From Bordetella genomosp. 2 (lineage in GTDB: Bacteria > Pseudomonadota > Gammaproteobacteria > Burkholderiales > Burkholderiaceae_B): a stretch of 64,000 nucleotides of DNA. Below, one piece after another: positions 34,970-43,704 of this stretch. The notes under the pieces were generated by a model, which saw nothing but the letters and a program-made list of their open reading frames with translations, was not told where the DNA came from and ran no database searches. Both the position numbers and the translations under genes were made by a program. Position 1 is the stretch's first letter. Each line of letters starts with the position of its first letter. The DNA lies in NCBI RefSeq assembly GCF_002261345.1, contig NZ_NEVT01000003.1, positions 434,001 to 498,000 of the forward strand. Reading direction: 5' to 3'.

Positions 34970-36370
34970 ATGAAAGACAATGCAGCTACGCCGGCCGCCG
35001 GGGCGGCGGTTTCTGAAACGCTGGCGCGCTACGCGGCCGGCTTCGACGGCGCCCGCATCCCCGAGCGGGTGCGCGAGTGCGCCCGCCTGCTGATGCTGGA
35101 TTCCATCGGCATCGCTCTGGCTTCGCATGGCTATGATTTCTCGCGCCGCGCGCTGGCGGCCATCGCCGAACTGGACGGGGGCGGCGACAGCGTGGTGATC
35201 GGCAGCCCGCTGCGCCTGGATCCGCGCAATGCGGCGCTGGCCAACGGAGTGCTGGTGCATGGGCTGGACTACGACGACACGCACGCGCGCGGCGTGATCC
35301 ATGCCACCGCGTCGGTGCTGCCGACCGTGCTGGCGCTGGCCGCGCGCGACAACCGTTCCGGCGCCGACATGGTCGCGGCTTATGTGCTGGGCATGGAGGT
35401 CGCCACGCGGCTGGGCGCGGTCGCCAAGGGCGGGTTCCACCAGGTCGGGTTCCACCCCACCGGCCTGATCGGCGCCTTCGGCTGCACGCTCGCGGCCGGC
35501 TGGCTGCTCGGCCTGGACGCCGCGCAGATGGTGGACGCGCAGGGCATCGCGCTGTCCGTCGCGGCGGGCAGCCTCGAATTCCTCAATGACGGGGCCTGGA
35601 ACAAGCGCATGCATCCGGGCTGGGCCGCCAACGCCGGCATCACGTCCGCGACGTTCGGCAAGCACGGCTACACCGGCACCCGGCTGGCCTATGAGGGGCG
35701 CTTCGGCCTGTACGCCAGCCACCTCGGCGCCACCGGCTACGACCTGGAGCTGGCGACGGCGGACCTGGGCGAACTGTGGGAGGTGGAGCGGGTGTCGGTC
35801 AAGCCGCTGCCGGCCTGCCATTTCACGCACGCCAGCGTAGACGCGGCGGTGCGCCTGCACGCCCAGGGCGTGCGTGCGGAGCAGGTGCGCCGCGTCACCG
35901 TGCTGGTGCCGGCCGAAGTCGTCAAGACGGTGTGCGAGCCGGAAGCCGCCAAGCGCAAGCCCGCCAACAGCTATGAGGCGCAGTTCAGCATCCCCTATCT
36001 GGTCGGGACCGCGCTGTGCAAGGGGCGGCTGACCCTGGACGACCTCGAGGAGGCCGCCCTGCGCGATCCCGCCGTGCTGGCGCTAGCCGCCGTCACCGAT
36101 TACCGGCATGACCCGGCCAGCGGTTTCCCGCGTCATTACTCGGGCGAAGTCATCGTCGAACTGAAGGACGGCCGCACGCTGCGCGAGCGCGAGGCGGTCA
36201 ACCGGGGCGCGGAGGACCGCCCGCTGACCGCCGGCGATATCCGCGCCAAGTTTCGCGACAACGCGCTGCGCCAGGTCGCCGAGGCGCGCGCCGAGTCCAT
36301 CGAGCGTTGCGTGTTGGGCCTGGAGCAGGGCTGGGCCCGCGACCTGGCCGATCAACTGGGGCAAGCCTGA
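34970..36370 (+). CDS. MmgE/PrpD-family protein
   Basis: 466 residues. The family includes 2-methylcitrate dehydratase, cis-aconitate decarboxylase and iminodisuccinate epimerase. Family marks seen are VHGLDYDDTHARGVIHATAS (conserved Asp/His cluster near 90-105), KGGFHQVGFHPTGLIGAFG, NDGAWNKRMHPGWAAN and KPLPACHFTHASVDA. Which reaction it performs cannot be read from sequence. In the operon it lies between TRAP genes and an acyl-CoA dehydrogenase; a six-carbon tricarboxylate decarboxylase or dehydratase feeding a C5 dicarboxylate route is one option. Confidence 0.88.
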   Translation: MKDNAATPAAGAAVSETLARYAAGFDGARIPERVRECARLLMLDSIGIALASHGYDFSRRALAAIAELDGGGDSVVIGSPLRLDPRNAALANGVLVHGLDYDDTHARGVIHATASVLPTVLALAARDNRSGADMVAAYVLGMEVATRLGAVAKGGFHQVGFHPTGLIGAFGCTLAAGWLLGLDAAQMVDAQGIALSVAAGSLEFLNDGAWNKRMHPGWAANAGITSATFGKHGYTGTRLAYEGRFGLYASHLGATGYDLELATADLGELWEVERVSVKPLPACHFTHASVDAAVRLHAQGVRAEQVRRVTVLVPAEVVKTVCEPEAAKRKPANSYEAQFSIPYLVGTALCKGRLTLDDLEEAALRDPAVLALAAVTDYRHDPASGFPRHYSGEVIVELKDGRTLREREAVNRGAEDRPLTAGDIRAKFRDNALRQVAEARAESIERCVLGLEQGWARDLADQLGQA

Positions 36371-36409
36371 GCGGGCAGCCGCCAACCCATTCTTGAAGGG
36401 AGACACCGC

Positions 36410-37564
36410 ATGACCGCGAATGACGAGAGCCAGGAGCAGTTGATCCTGGACATGGTAGGCCGCTTTCTGGAACAGGAGGTGCGTCCGCATGTCTGGCAGT
36501 TCGAGCACGACGACATCTATCCCGAGGAGATCGTCGAGAAGATGAAGGCGATGGGCCTGTTCGGCTGCCTCATCGCGCCCGAGTACGGCGGGCTGGGGTT
36601 GTCCACCGTGACCTATGCCAAGATCATCGAACGCATTTCGGAAGAATGGATGTCGCTCTCGGGCATCCTGAATTCTCACTTGATCATGGCCGCCGCGGTG
36701 CAGCGCAACGGCACGGAGGCGCAGAAGCGCGCCTTCCTGCCGCGCTTCGCCACCGGCGAGCTGCGCGGCGGCATCGGCCTGACCGAACCCGATTGCGGCA
36801 CCGACCTGCAGGCCATCCGCACGGTGGCGCGCCGCGAGGGCGATACCTATGTGGTGAACGGCACCAAGATGTGGATCACCAACGGCTACTACGGCAACTG
36901 CTTCGCCCTGCTGGTCAAGACCGATCCGCAGGCAGAGCCGCGCCACAAGGGCATGAGCCTGTTCATTGCCGAGAAAGGTCCGGGTTTCGCGGTCAGCCGC
37001 AAACTGGAGAAGCTCGGCTACAAGGGCATCGATTCGACTGAATTGGTGTTCGAGGACTATCGCATCCCAGCCGACCGGTTGATCGGCGGGGTCGAGGGCC
37101 GCGGGCTGCAGATGGTGCTGAATGGGCTGGAACTCGGGCGCATCAACGTGGCGGCGCGCGGCGTGGGCGTGGCGCAGGCGGCCTTGCGCGAATCGGTGAA
37201 GTACGCGCAGCAGCGCAAGACGTTCGGCAAGCCGATCTGCGAGCACCAGGCCATCCAGACCAAGCTGGGCGAGATGGCAACCCGCACCGAAGCATCGCGC
37301 CTGCTGACCCTGCGCGCCGCGGCGGCCTATGACCGCGGCGAGCGCTGCGACATGGAAGCCGGGATGGCCAAGCTGTTCGCTACCGAGACGGCGGTCGAGA
37401 ACAGCCTGGAGGCCATGCGCATCCACGGCGGCTACGGCTACTCGAAAGAGTACCTGGTCGAACGTTTCTACCGCGATGCGCCGCTGTTGGTGATCGGCGA
37501 GGGCACCAACGAGATGCAGCGCATCATCATTGCCAAGCAACTGGTAGAAAGGAATCGTATATGA
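36410..37564 (+). CDS. Acyl-CoA dehydrogenase
   Basis: 384-residue FAD enzyme of standard acyl-CoA dehydrogenase length. Seen: GIGLTEPDCGTDLQAIRT (FAD/substrate region), KMWITNGYYGNCF, LGYKGIDSTELVFEDYRIP, QQRKTFGKPICEHQAIQ, GGYGYSKEYLVERFYRDA and the expected catalytic base E364 in GEGTNEMQR. It introduces a double bond next to the CoA thioester carbonyl. The next gene (CaiB) overlaps as ATGA, so the CoA ester it uses is probably made by that transferase. Substrate unknown; the short N-terminus argues against methylsuccinyl-CoA dehydrogenase proper. Confidence 0.92.
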   Translation: MTANDESQEQLILDMVGRFLEQEVRPHVWQFEHDDIYPEEIVEKMKAMGLFGCLIAPEYGGLGLSTVTYAKIIERISEEWMSLSGILNSHLIMAAAVQRNGTEAQKRAFLPRFATGELRGGIGLTEPDCGTDLQAIRTVARREGDTYVVNGTKMWITNGYYGNCFALLVKTDPQAEPRHKGMSLFIAEKGPGFAVSRKLEKLGYKGIDSTELVFEDYRIPADRLIGGVEGRGLQMVLNGLELGRINVAARGVGVAQAALRESVKYAQQRKTFGKPICEHQAIQTKLGEMATRTEASRLLTLRAAAAYDRGERCDMEAGMAKLFATETAVENSLEAMRIHGGYGYSKEYLVERFYRDAPLLVIGEGTNEMQRIIIAKQLVERNRI

Positions 37565-38751
37565 GCTTGCCGCTGACAGGGTTGCGCGTCGTCTCTGTGG
37601 AGCAGTATGGGGCGGGGCCGTTCGGCACGCAGCATTTGGCCGACCTGGGCGCCGAAGTGATCAAGATCGAGAACCCCCACGACGGCGGCGACGTGGGGCG
37701 CGCGGTCGGGCCGCATTATTTCGGGCCGGGCAACAGCCATTTTTACCAAGCCTTCAACCGCAACAAGAAGAGCGTCACGCTGGACTTGAAGACGCCCGAA
37801 GGGCAGCAAGTGCTGCGCGACCTGTGCCGCCATGCCGATGCGGTTTTCAATAATCTGCGCGGCGATCTGCCGGGCCGCCTCGGCTTGACCTACGAGGCCA
37901 TGCGCGAGGTGCGGCCGGATATCGTCTGCGTGCACCTGTCGGCCTATGGACGCGACGGCGAACGGGCCGGCTGGCCGGGCTACGACTACCTGATGCAGGC
38001 GGAGGCCGGCTACTTGTCGCTGACAGGCGAGCCTGAAGGGCCGCCATCGCGCTTTGGCCTGTCCATCATCGACCTGATGACCGGCACGACGGCGGCGCTG
38101 GGCCTGGTGTCGGCCGTGCTGGGCGCGCGCCAGACCGGCCTGGGGCGCGACGTGGACGTCAGCCTGTTCGACGTGGCGCTGCACAACCTGGGCTACCTGG
38201 CCACCTGGTATTTGAACGGCGGCCACGAAACCGGCCGCGCGCCCCGGTCCGGCCATCCGTCGCTGGTGCCCAGCCAGTTGTACCGCACTGCCGATGGCTG
38301 GATCTTCATCATGTGCAACAAGGAGAAGTTCTGGCCCTTGCTGGCGCAGGCCATGGGGCATCCCGAGTGGGCAGAACACCCGGACTACCGCAGCTTCCAG
38401 GACCGCCTGCGCCACCGCGACCGCTTCAATGCGGAACTGGAGGCGGTCTTCATGACCGACACCACCGGCAACTGGATGAAGCGCTTCGCCGGCCGAGTGC
38501 CGGCGGCGCCGGTTTATGATGTAGCGCAGGCGCTGGACAACCCCTTCGTGCAGGCCCGCAATTGCCTGCTCGATGCGCGGGACGACGAAGGCAGAACCAT
38601 CAAGAACGTGGCCTCGCCGATCCGTTGCCCTGGCGAAGCCCCGCTGGCGCGCGCCGCGCCGGCCATGGGCGCCGATACCGATGCGCTGCTGGCCCAGGCG
38701 GGGTATGGGCCCGAGCAGATCGCAAGCCTGAGGAAGAATGCTGTTCTATGA
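37561..38751 (+). CDS. CaiB/BaiF (class III) CoA-transferase
   Basis: 396 residues. VVSVEQYGAGPFGTQHLADLG, GAEVIKIENP, FNRNKKSVTLDLK and the predicted nucleophile D171 in GLSIIDLMTG are typical. It would move CoA from a donor such as succinyl-CoA to the imported acid. Start and stop overlap the dehydrogenase and GntR genes by four bases each, showing tight coupling. It is not a close copy of the other CaiB protein in the window (differing early motifs), so substrates probably differ. Confidence 0.92.
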   Translation: MSLPLTGLRVVSVEQYGAGPFGTQHLADLGAEVIKIENPHDGGDVGRAVGPHYFGPGNSHFYQAFNRNKKSVTLDLKTPEGQQVLRDLCRHADAVFNNLRGDLPGRLGLTYEAMREVRPDIVCVHLSAYGRDGERAGWPGYDYLMQAEAGYLSLTGEPEGPPSRFGLSIIDLMTGTTAALGLVSAVLGARQTGLGRDVDVSLFDVALHNLGYLATWYLNGGHETGRAPRSGHPSLVPSQLYRTADGWIFIMCNKEKFWPLLAQAMGHPEWAEHPDYRSFQDRLRHRDRFNAELEAVFMTDTTGNWMKRFAGRVPAAPVYDVAQALDNPFVQARNCLLDARDDEGRTIKNVASPIRCPGEAPLARAAPAMGADTDALLAQAGYGPEQIASLRKNAVL

Positions 38752-39506
38752 CCGTGAAGATCGAAGCGCCGGGAGGCCGTCCGCGATACTTGCAGTTGGC
38801 CACCACGCTGGTCAATGAAATCCGCTCCGGCCGCTATCCGGTGGGCAGCCTGCTGCCCACCGAGTTCGAACTGTGCGACCAGTTCGGCGTATCGCGCTTC
38901 ACCGTCCGCGAGGCTGTCAAGCAGTTGGTCCGGATGGGCCTGGTGACGCGCCAGCCGGGCGTCGGCAGCCGGGTGTTGGCCGAGGCGCCGGTCACCCAAT
39001 ATACACAGACCATGTCGGGCATTACCGACCTGCGTCAATACGCCTACGAGACTTCGCTGGAGATCGAAGGACAGGCCCTCCTGGAGGTGGACGGCGAACT
39101 GGCCGACATGCTGGACGCATCGTCCGGCGAGACCTGGCTGCATGTATGGGGGCTGCGCTATACCGAGGCGCACGATGCCCCCATCTGCATGACCGACGCT
39201 TACCTGGCGCCCGCGTTCCGCGCCGTCTCCGGCATTCACGGTCGCATGACGCGGGCGCTGTATGCCGTGCTGGAAGAAGAGTTCGACGTGCAGATCAAGA
39301 CCGTGCACCAGGATATCCGGGCCGTGGTGCTGGATGCGGCCACCGCCAGGCGCCTGGCGGCCGAGCCGGGCTCGGCCGGCCTACGGCTGGAGCGCCGCTA
39401 CCTGGATGCGCGCGATGCGCTGGTCGAGCTGGCCGTCAGCGTGCACCCGGCCGACCGTTTCAGCTACCGGGAGTCGTTCCGCCGCGACTGGCAGGTGCCG
39501 GCGTGA
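38748..39506 (+). CDS. GntR-family regulator, HutC/UTRA type
   Basis: 252 residues: winged helix (about 12-78, with YPVGSLLPTEFELCDQFGVS and FTVREAVKQLVRMGLV) followed by a UTRA effector domain (RRLAAEPGSAGLRLERRYLD, with a conserved C-terminal arginine-rich strand). It is encoded inside the catabolic operon, overlapping the CaiB and MFS genes by four bases each, so it most probably regulates its own operon in response to a pathway acid or CoA ester. Confidence 0.9.
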   Translation: MTVKIEAPGGRPRYLQLATTLVNEIRSGRYPVGSLLPTEFELCDQFGVSRFTVREAVKQLVRMGLVTRQPGVGSRVLAEAPVTQYTQTMSGITDLRQYAYETSLEIEGQALLEVDGELADMLDASSGETWLHVWGLRYTEAHDAPICMTDAYLAPAFRAVSGIHGRMTRALYAVLEEEFDVQIKTVHQDIRAVVLDAATARRLAAEPGSAGLRLERRYLDARDALVELAVSVHPADRFSYRESFRRDWQVPA

Positions 39507-40723
39507 GGGTTTCGGCGGGCGGGACGCTGGCCATCACACTGGCCGTGCAGGCGCTGGTCTCGGCCGCCGCGCTGGTGGTGCCGGTGTTGGCGCCGGTGCT
39601 GAGCACCTCGACCGGCATGAGCGCCGAGTCGGTCGGCGTATATGTCGCCCTGATCTACATTGGCGCGATGGCGGGCAGCCTGATGGCCGGCGGATGGATC
39701 GCGCGCCATGGCGCCATCCGCGCCAGCCAGTGGGGCCTGGTGCTGTGCGCGCTGGGGCTGGCGTGCAGCTTGTCCGGCCATGTCGCCTTGCTGGCCGTGG
39801 GCGCGGTGCTGCTGGGGCTGGGCTACGGGCCGATCACGCCGGCCAGCTCGCATCTGCTGATCCAGACGACGCCGCCACAACGGATGTCGTTCGTGTTCTC
39901 CGTCAAGCAGACCGGCGTGCCGCTCGGCGGCGTGCTGGCCGGGCTGTTGGCGCCCAAGCTGGAAATCGCCATCGGCTGGCGCGGCGCCGTGCTGGCGGCG
40001 GCGCTGGCATGCCTGGCTTGCGCCGCCCTGGCGCAGAGCGTGCGCGGCATGCTGGACGCGGACCGCAATCCGGCCCGGCGCGCCGGCCTGGGCGACTTGC
40101 GCGCGCCGCTGGCCCTGATTTTCTCGCGGCGCCCGCTGGCGCTGCTGGCCGGCGCCTCGCTGTGTTTTTCGGCCATGCAATGGTCATTCAGCGCCTACGT
40201 CGTGACTTATCTGCATGACAGCCTGGCCTATACCCTGGTGGCCGCGGGCTTGATGCTGTCGCTGGGGCAGGTGGCCGGCGTAGGCGGACGCCTGCTGTGG
40301 GGCTGGTGCGCCGACCGCTACCTGGGGGCGGTCCGCATGCTGGCTGTCCTGGCCTTGCTCATGGTGCTGGGAACCCTGGCGCTGGCGCTGCTGCCGGCTG
40401 GGGCGCCAGTGCCGGCGGTGGCCCTGGCGCTGATGGTGCTGGGGGCGGCCGCGGTCGGCTGGAACGGTGTCTACCTGGCCGAAGTGGCGCGCCAGGCGCC
40501 GGCCGGCAAGGCCGGCCTGGCCACTGGCGGGGCGCTTACGTGCACGTTTCTGGGCGTGGTGCTGGGGCCCCCGCTGTTCGGCGCCATTGCCGCCCAGCTC
40601 GACAGCTATCGCATTGCCTTCCTCATCATCGTCATTCCGGCGTTGTTGTTCGGCCTGCTGCTAGTCAGCCAACGGCGCCGGTTTGCCTCCCGGGAGCCCG
40701 CCGCTCATGAATCGTCTGCGTAG
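39503..40723 (+). CDS. MFS transporter
   Basis: 406 residues, about 12 membrane helices of the major facilitator superfamily; GWIARHGAIRASQWG after helix 2 fits the G-x3-D/G-R loop motif. The GTG at 39503 overlaps the GntR stop (GTGA) and starts right before the first helix, with no ATG suitable; the frame's upstream part is antisense-like shadow of GntR. It may be a second importer or an exporter for the same pathway. Overlaps the CitE gene by 17 bases. Confidence 0.87.
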   Translation: MRVSAGGTLAITLAVQALVSAAALVVPVLAPVLSTSTGMSAESVGVYVALIYIGAMAGSLMAGGWIARHGAIRASQWGLVLCALGLACSLSGHVALLAVGAVLLGLGYGPITPASSHLLIQTTPPQRMSFVFSVKQTGVPLGGVLAGLLAPKLEIAIGWRGAVLAAALACLACAALAQSVRGMLDADRNPARRAGLGDLRAPLALIFSRRPLALLAGASLCFSAMQWSFSAYVVTYLHDSLAYTLVAAGLMLSLGQVAGVGGRLLWGWCADRYLGAVRMLAVLALLMVLGTLALALLPAGAPVPAVALALMVLGAAAVGWNGVYLAEVARQAPAGKAGLATGGALTCTFLGVVLGPPLFGAIAAQLDSYRIAFLIIVIPALLFGLLLVSQRRRFASREPAAHESSA

Positions 40724-41546
40724 CCTGCTGTTCGTCCCTGGCGATCGTCCGGAGCGGTTCGACAAGGCCATGGCGGCCGGCGCCGATGCGGTCGTGCTCG
40801 ACCTGGAAGACGCCGTCCTGCCCGCCGCCAAGCCGCTGGCGCGGCGCGCCGTGGCCGACTGGCTGGCGGCATCCGGCGCGGCCGTGATGGTGCGCGTCAA
40901 CGGCGCCGGCACGCCCTGGTTCGACGACGACCTGCGCGCGCTGCGACAGGCCGGCGGCCGCGCAGTGATGCTGCCCAAAGCGGAGGATCCGGCGGTCCTG
41001 GCCGGCGTCGGGCAGCAGCTCGGCGCGGCGGTGACGCTGTTCCCATTGATCGAGACCGCGTGGGGCGTCGAGCGGTCGCGCGAACTGGCGCGCGCGCCGG
41101 GCGTGGGCCGCCTGGTGTTCGGCAGTGTGGATTTTGCCCGCGATACCGGCATACAGGCCGAGGCCGGCTGGCTGCCTGCCCGCGTGGCCTTGGTGATGGC
41201 GTCGCGCCTGGCCGGGTTGGCCGCGCCGATCGACGGCACGGCGCTGCAATGGGCCGACGCATCGGCCCTGCAGGCCGAAGCCGAAGCGGCGCGGCGCCTG
41301 GGATTCGGCGGCAAGCTGTGTATTCACCCGCGCCAGGTCGAGCCCGTCAATCGCGGGTTCGTGCCATCGGACGAAGAGCTCTCCTGGGCGCGCCGCGTGG
41401 CGCGCGCGGTGGCCGAGGGCGGACGCGGCGCCATGACCGTGGATGGCAAGCTGGTGGACAAGCCGCTGCACGACCTGGCGCTGGCCTGGCTGGCGCAGGC
41501 AGGCGGCGATTCCCGCGCGCCGGGGCCGGAGACTCCGCGGGACTGA
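40707..41546 (+). CDS. CitE-like HpcH/HpaI lyase (citramalyl/malyl-CoA lyase type)
   Basis: 279-residue TIM-barrel lyase. Seen are SLLFVPGDRPERFDKA, VVLDLEDAV, PLIETAWGVE and FGSVDFARDTG (Mg-binding Glu and Asp) and KLCIHPRQVEPVN. The stand-alone form, with no citrate-lyase alpha or gamma genes near, points to a CoA-ester lyase (citramalyl-CoA or malyl-CoA) rather than citrate lyase. It would perform the last carbon-carbon cleavage after the MaoC hydratase. Last gene of the operon; converges on IclR. Confidence 0.9.
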   Translation: MNRLRSLLFVPGDRPERFDKAMAAGADAVVLDLEDAVLPAAKPLARRAVADWLAASGAAVMVRVNGAGTPWFDDDLRALRQAGGRAVMLPKAEDPAVLAGVGQQLGAAVTLFPLIETAWGVERSRELARAPGVGRLVFGSVDFARDTGIQAEAGWLPARVALVMASRLAGLAAPIDGTALQWADASALQAEAEAARRLGFGGKLCIHPRQVEPVNRGFVPSDEELSWARRVARAVAEGGRGAMTVDGKLVDKPLHDLALAWLAQAGGDSRAPGPETPRD

Positions 41547-41558
41547 TGCGGCCGGCCG

Positions 41559-42350
41559 TCAGGGGGCGGGATCCGGCGGCTGGCGCATGTAGCCGGCCGC
41601 CAGGGCGTCGGACACGCGTTGCGCATAGCGCTGCATGATGCGCGCAATGTTCTCGAGGTTCTTCGTCTTGAGTCTCTGCATCGGCCCGGTGACTCCCAGG
41701 CTGTAGACCACGCCCAGGTGCGGCACGTGCACTGGCACGCCAAGCGCGGCCAGGCCTTCGTCGATCTCCCCTATGCAAGTGGCATAGCCCTGCCGCCGCA
41801 CTTGTTCGTATTCCTGCAGGATCTGCGCCGGATCGGTGCGCGTGTTCGCTGTCAGCACGGGTAGCGGCTCGGCCAGCGCCGCCTGGATTACGGCATCGGG
41901 CTGAAAGGCGAGTATCGCCTTGGCCGATGCGGCCGCGTGTGGCGCCATCCCCTTTCCTGGCAGGACGAAGCCGCGCCAGGGTGTGTCCGGCGCTTCCATC
42001 AGGATAGAGGATACGCGGTGCCCGGCATGCAGCTTGGCCAAGTAGCAGGTTTCGTCGGTTTCGGCCGCCAGGTCGGCCAGGTGCGGTTTGACGACGGCGG
42101 CCACCCATTCGGTATTCGCGCCGGTATAGGCCAGGCGGCGCACCCGGTTGCCCAGGACATACGTGCCGCCGGACGCCACGTCGACGAGTTGTGAATCCTG
42201 CATGGTTCCCAGCAGCCGATGAGCGCTGGTCTTGGGCAGCGCGAGCATCCGCGCGATATCGCTCAACCCGAGCCCGTCCGGGAAGGAGGCCAGTAGCTCA
42301 AGGATGCGCACATAGCGTTCTAGAGGAGGAAGTTTGGAGGCTTGGCTCAT
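41559..42350 (-). CDS. IclR-family transcriptional regulator
   Basis: 263 residues: N-terminal winged helix (LELLASFPDGLGLSDIARML and PKTSAHRLLGTM) and a C-terminal IclR effector domain (CYLAKLHAGHRVSSI, GKGMAPHAAASAKAILAF, EYEQVRRQGYATCIGEIDEG). It faces the ABC importer-aminotransferase-HyuAB operon with a palindromic site in between, and so probably controls that operon and itself. Confidence 0.92.
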   Translation of the reverse strand: MSQASKLPPLERYVRILELLASFPDGLGLSDIARMLALPKTSAHRLLGTMQDSQLVDVASGGTYVLGNRVRRLAYTGANTEWVAAVVKPHLADLAAETDETCYLAKLHAGHRVSSILMEAPDTPWRGFVLPGKGMAPHAAASAKAILAFQPDAVIQAALAEPLPVLTANTRTDPAQILQEYEQVRRQGYATCIGEIDEGLAALGVPVHVPHLGVVYSLGVTGPMQRLKTKNLENIARIMQRYAQRVSDALAAGYMRQPPDPAP

Positions 42351-42440
42351 TGGTCAGTCCTTGCTGGCGCATTGTAGGGCGGCGCAAGCGGGCTTCCCGG
42401 GAAAACCCGATCTTGCCCGGCGCTTGGTAGCATCGCTATC

Positions 42441-42479
42441 ATACCGAAAAACAGTACTATGTTCCGAAAAACGGAACAT
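42441..42479. promoter_or_regulatory. Tandem IclR-type operator upstream of the ABC-HyuAB operon
   Basis: ATGTTCCG, AAAAA, CGGAACAT (42459-42479) is a perfect 8-bp inverted repeat of the GTTCCG/CGGAAC kind used by many IclR regulators. A degenerate copy (ATACCGAAAAACAGTACTAT, 42441-42460) abuts it on the left, about 20 bp apart, as for two dimers of a tetramer. It lies between the divergent IclR and importer genes. Confidence 0.75.
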
Positions 42480-42533
42480 CCCAGGGGGATGTTGCCCCGC
42501 CTTCGTTGTGATCGCCAACAGGAGCGCAGCAAT

Positions 42534-43676
42534 ATGTCAGTGCCTACTTTCCGTCTCTACGCTTGCCGCCGCCTGGCGGCCCTCATGCTGGCTGGCCTGG
42601 CTGGCACAGCCTGCGCCCAGGATGTCCTGGTGGGCGCCACCGTGCCCATGACCGGTCCGCTGTCCTTGACCGGCAAGCAATATCTCAATTCGCTCAAGCT
42701 GGCGGAAGAAGACATCAACAAGGCCGGCGGAGTGCAGGGCAAGCCGGTCAAATTCATATTCGAGGACGCGCAGGCCTCCAACGGGACGGCGGTCAACGCA
42801 TACGTGAAGCTGGTGCAGGAACACAAGCCTGCCTTCACCTTCTTGACCAGCTACAGCACCCAGAACATCGCCGTGGCGCCCGAGGTGGCCAAGGCGGCCA
42901 TTCCCGCCATGTATGCCGGCGGCGCCGATGCCGTGGCGGAGCTGGGCAATCCCTGGATGTTCCGTATCCGGCCGGAAGACAGCACCGCTGCCATCGCCAT
43001 GGCCCGCTTCGTCAAGGACCAGCTCAAGCTGGCCAAGCCGGGCATCATCTACATCCAGAACGATTTCGGCCAGGGCGGCGCCAATGCGGCCGCCGCATTC
43101 CTGAAAGAACAAGGCATCGAGGCGGCGGGCATGGAGGCCTACGGCCAGAATGACAAGGACATGTCGGCGCAGCTCCTCAGCCTGAAGAACAAAGGCGCCG
43201 ATGTGATCCTGGCTTTCGTCTATCCGCAGGACGGCGCCATGCTGCTGCGGCAGATCAAGATGCTGGGCATCAAACAGCCGGTGGTCGCTTCGTCCGCCGC
43301 ATTCGTGCCGGCGGCCATGCAGTTGCTGTCGCCGCGCGACCTGCAAAACGTCTGGGGCGTGATCGACACCTACCTGCCCGCTACGGAGAAGGGCAAGGCC
43401 TATGCGGAGCGCTACAAGGCGCAATTCTCGATGGACGCCGATCCCTATGGCGCGGCCTATTACGACGGCGCCATGTTGATGGCCCGCGCGATCAACGAGG
43501 TCGGCACGGACGCCCGCAAACTGCAGGCCTACCTGAAGGAGGTGAAGGACTATCAAGGGGTGTCGCACGTGTACAGCTTCGATGAGCAGGGCAACGGCGT
43601 GCACGATGTCGCAGTGGTGAAGTTCGCCGACGGCACCAAGGATATGCAGTTCATCGACGCTATCAAGGTGAAATGA
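42534..43676 (+). CDS. ABC importer periplasmic substrate-binding protein (branched-chain amino-acid type)
   Basis: 380 residues: signal peptide ending in GTACAQ, then the type I binding fold with VLVGATVPMTGPLSLTGKQY and INKAGGVQGKPVKFIFEDAQ. The ATG at 42534 follows CAGGAG; the frame upstream to 42459 runs through the IclR operator and is not coding. It heads an operon with permease, ATPase, aminotransferase and hydantoinase genes, so its ligand may be a cyclic amide, lactam or amino acid rather than leucine. Confidence 0.92.
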   Translation: MSVPTFRLYACRRLAALMLAGLAGTACAQDVLVGATVPMTGPLSLTGKQYLNSLKLAEEDINKAGGVQGKPVKFIFEDAQASNGTAVNAYVKLVQEHKPAFTFLTSYSTQNIAVAPEVAKAAIPAMYAGGADAVAELGNPWMFRIRPEDSTAAIAMARFVKDQLKLAKPGIIYIQNDFGQGGANAAAAFLKEQGIEAAGMEAYGQNDKDMSAQLLSLKNKGADVILAFVYPQDGAMLLRQIKMLGIKQPVVASSAAFVPAAMQLLSPRDLQNVWGVIDTYLPATEKGKAYAERYKAQFSMDADPYGAAYYDGAMLMARAINEVGTDARKLQAYLKEVKDYQGVSHVYSFDEQGNGVHDVAVVKFADGTKDMQFIDAIKVK

Positions 43677-43704
43677 GCATGGCGGCCGCGAGCAGGGGAC
43701 TGCC

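Noticed and set aside
36410-37564. Methylsuccinyl-CoA dehydrogenase of the ethylmalonyl-CoA pathway
   Set aside because: That enzyme has a long N-terminal extension; this one is of ordinary length, and no crotonyl-CoA carboxylase/reductase or ethylmalonyl-CoA mutase genes are present in the window.
40707-41546. Calling the CitE-like gene citrate lyase beta subunit
   Set aside because: No citrate lyase alpha, gamma (CitD) or ligase (CitC) genes are near; stand-alone CitE-like proteins are CoA-ester lyases.
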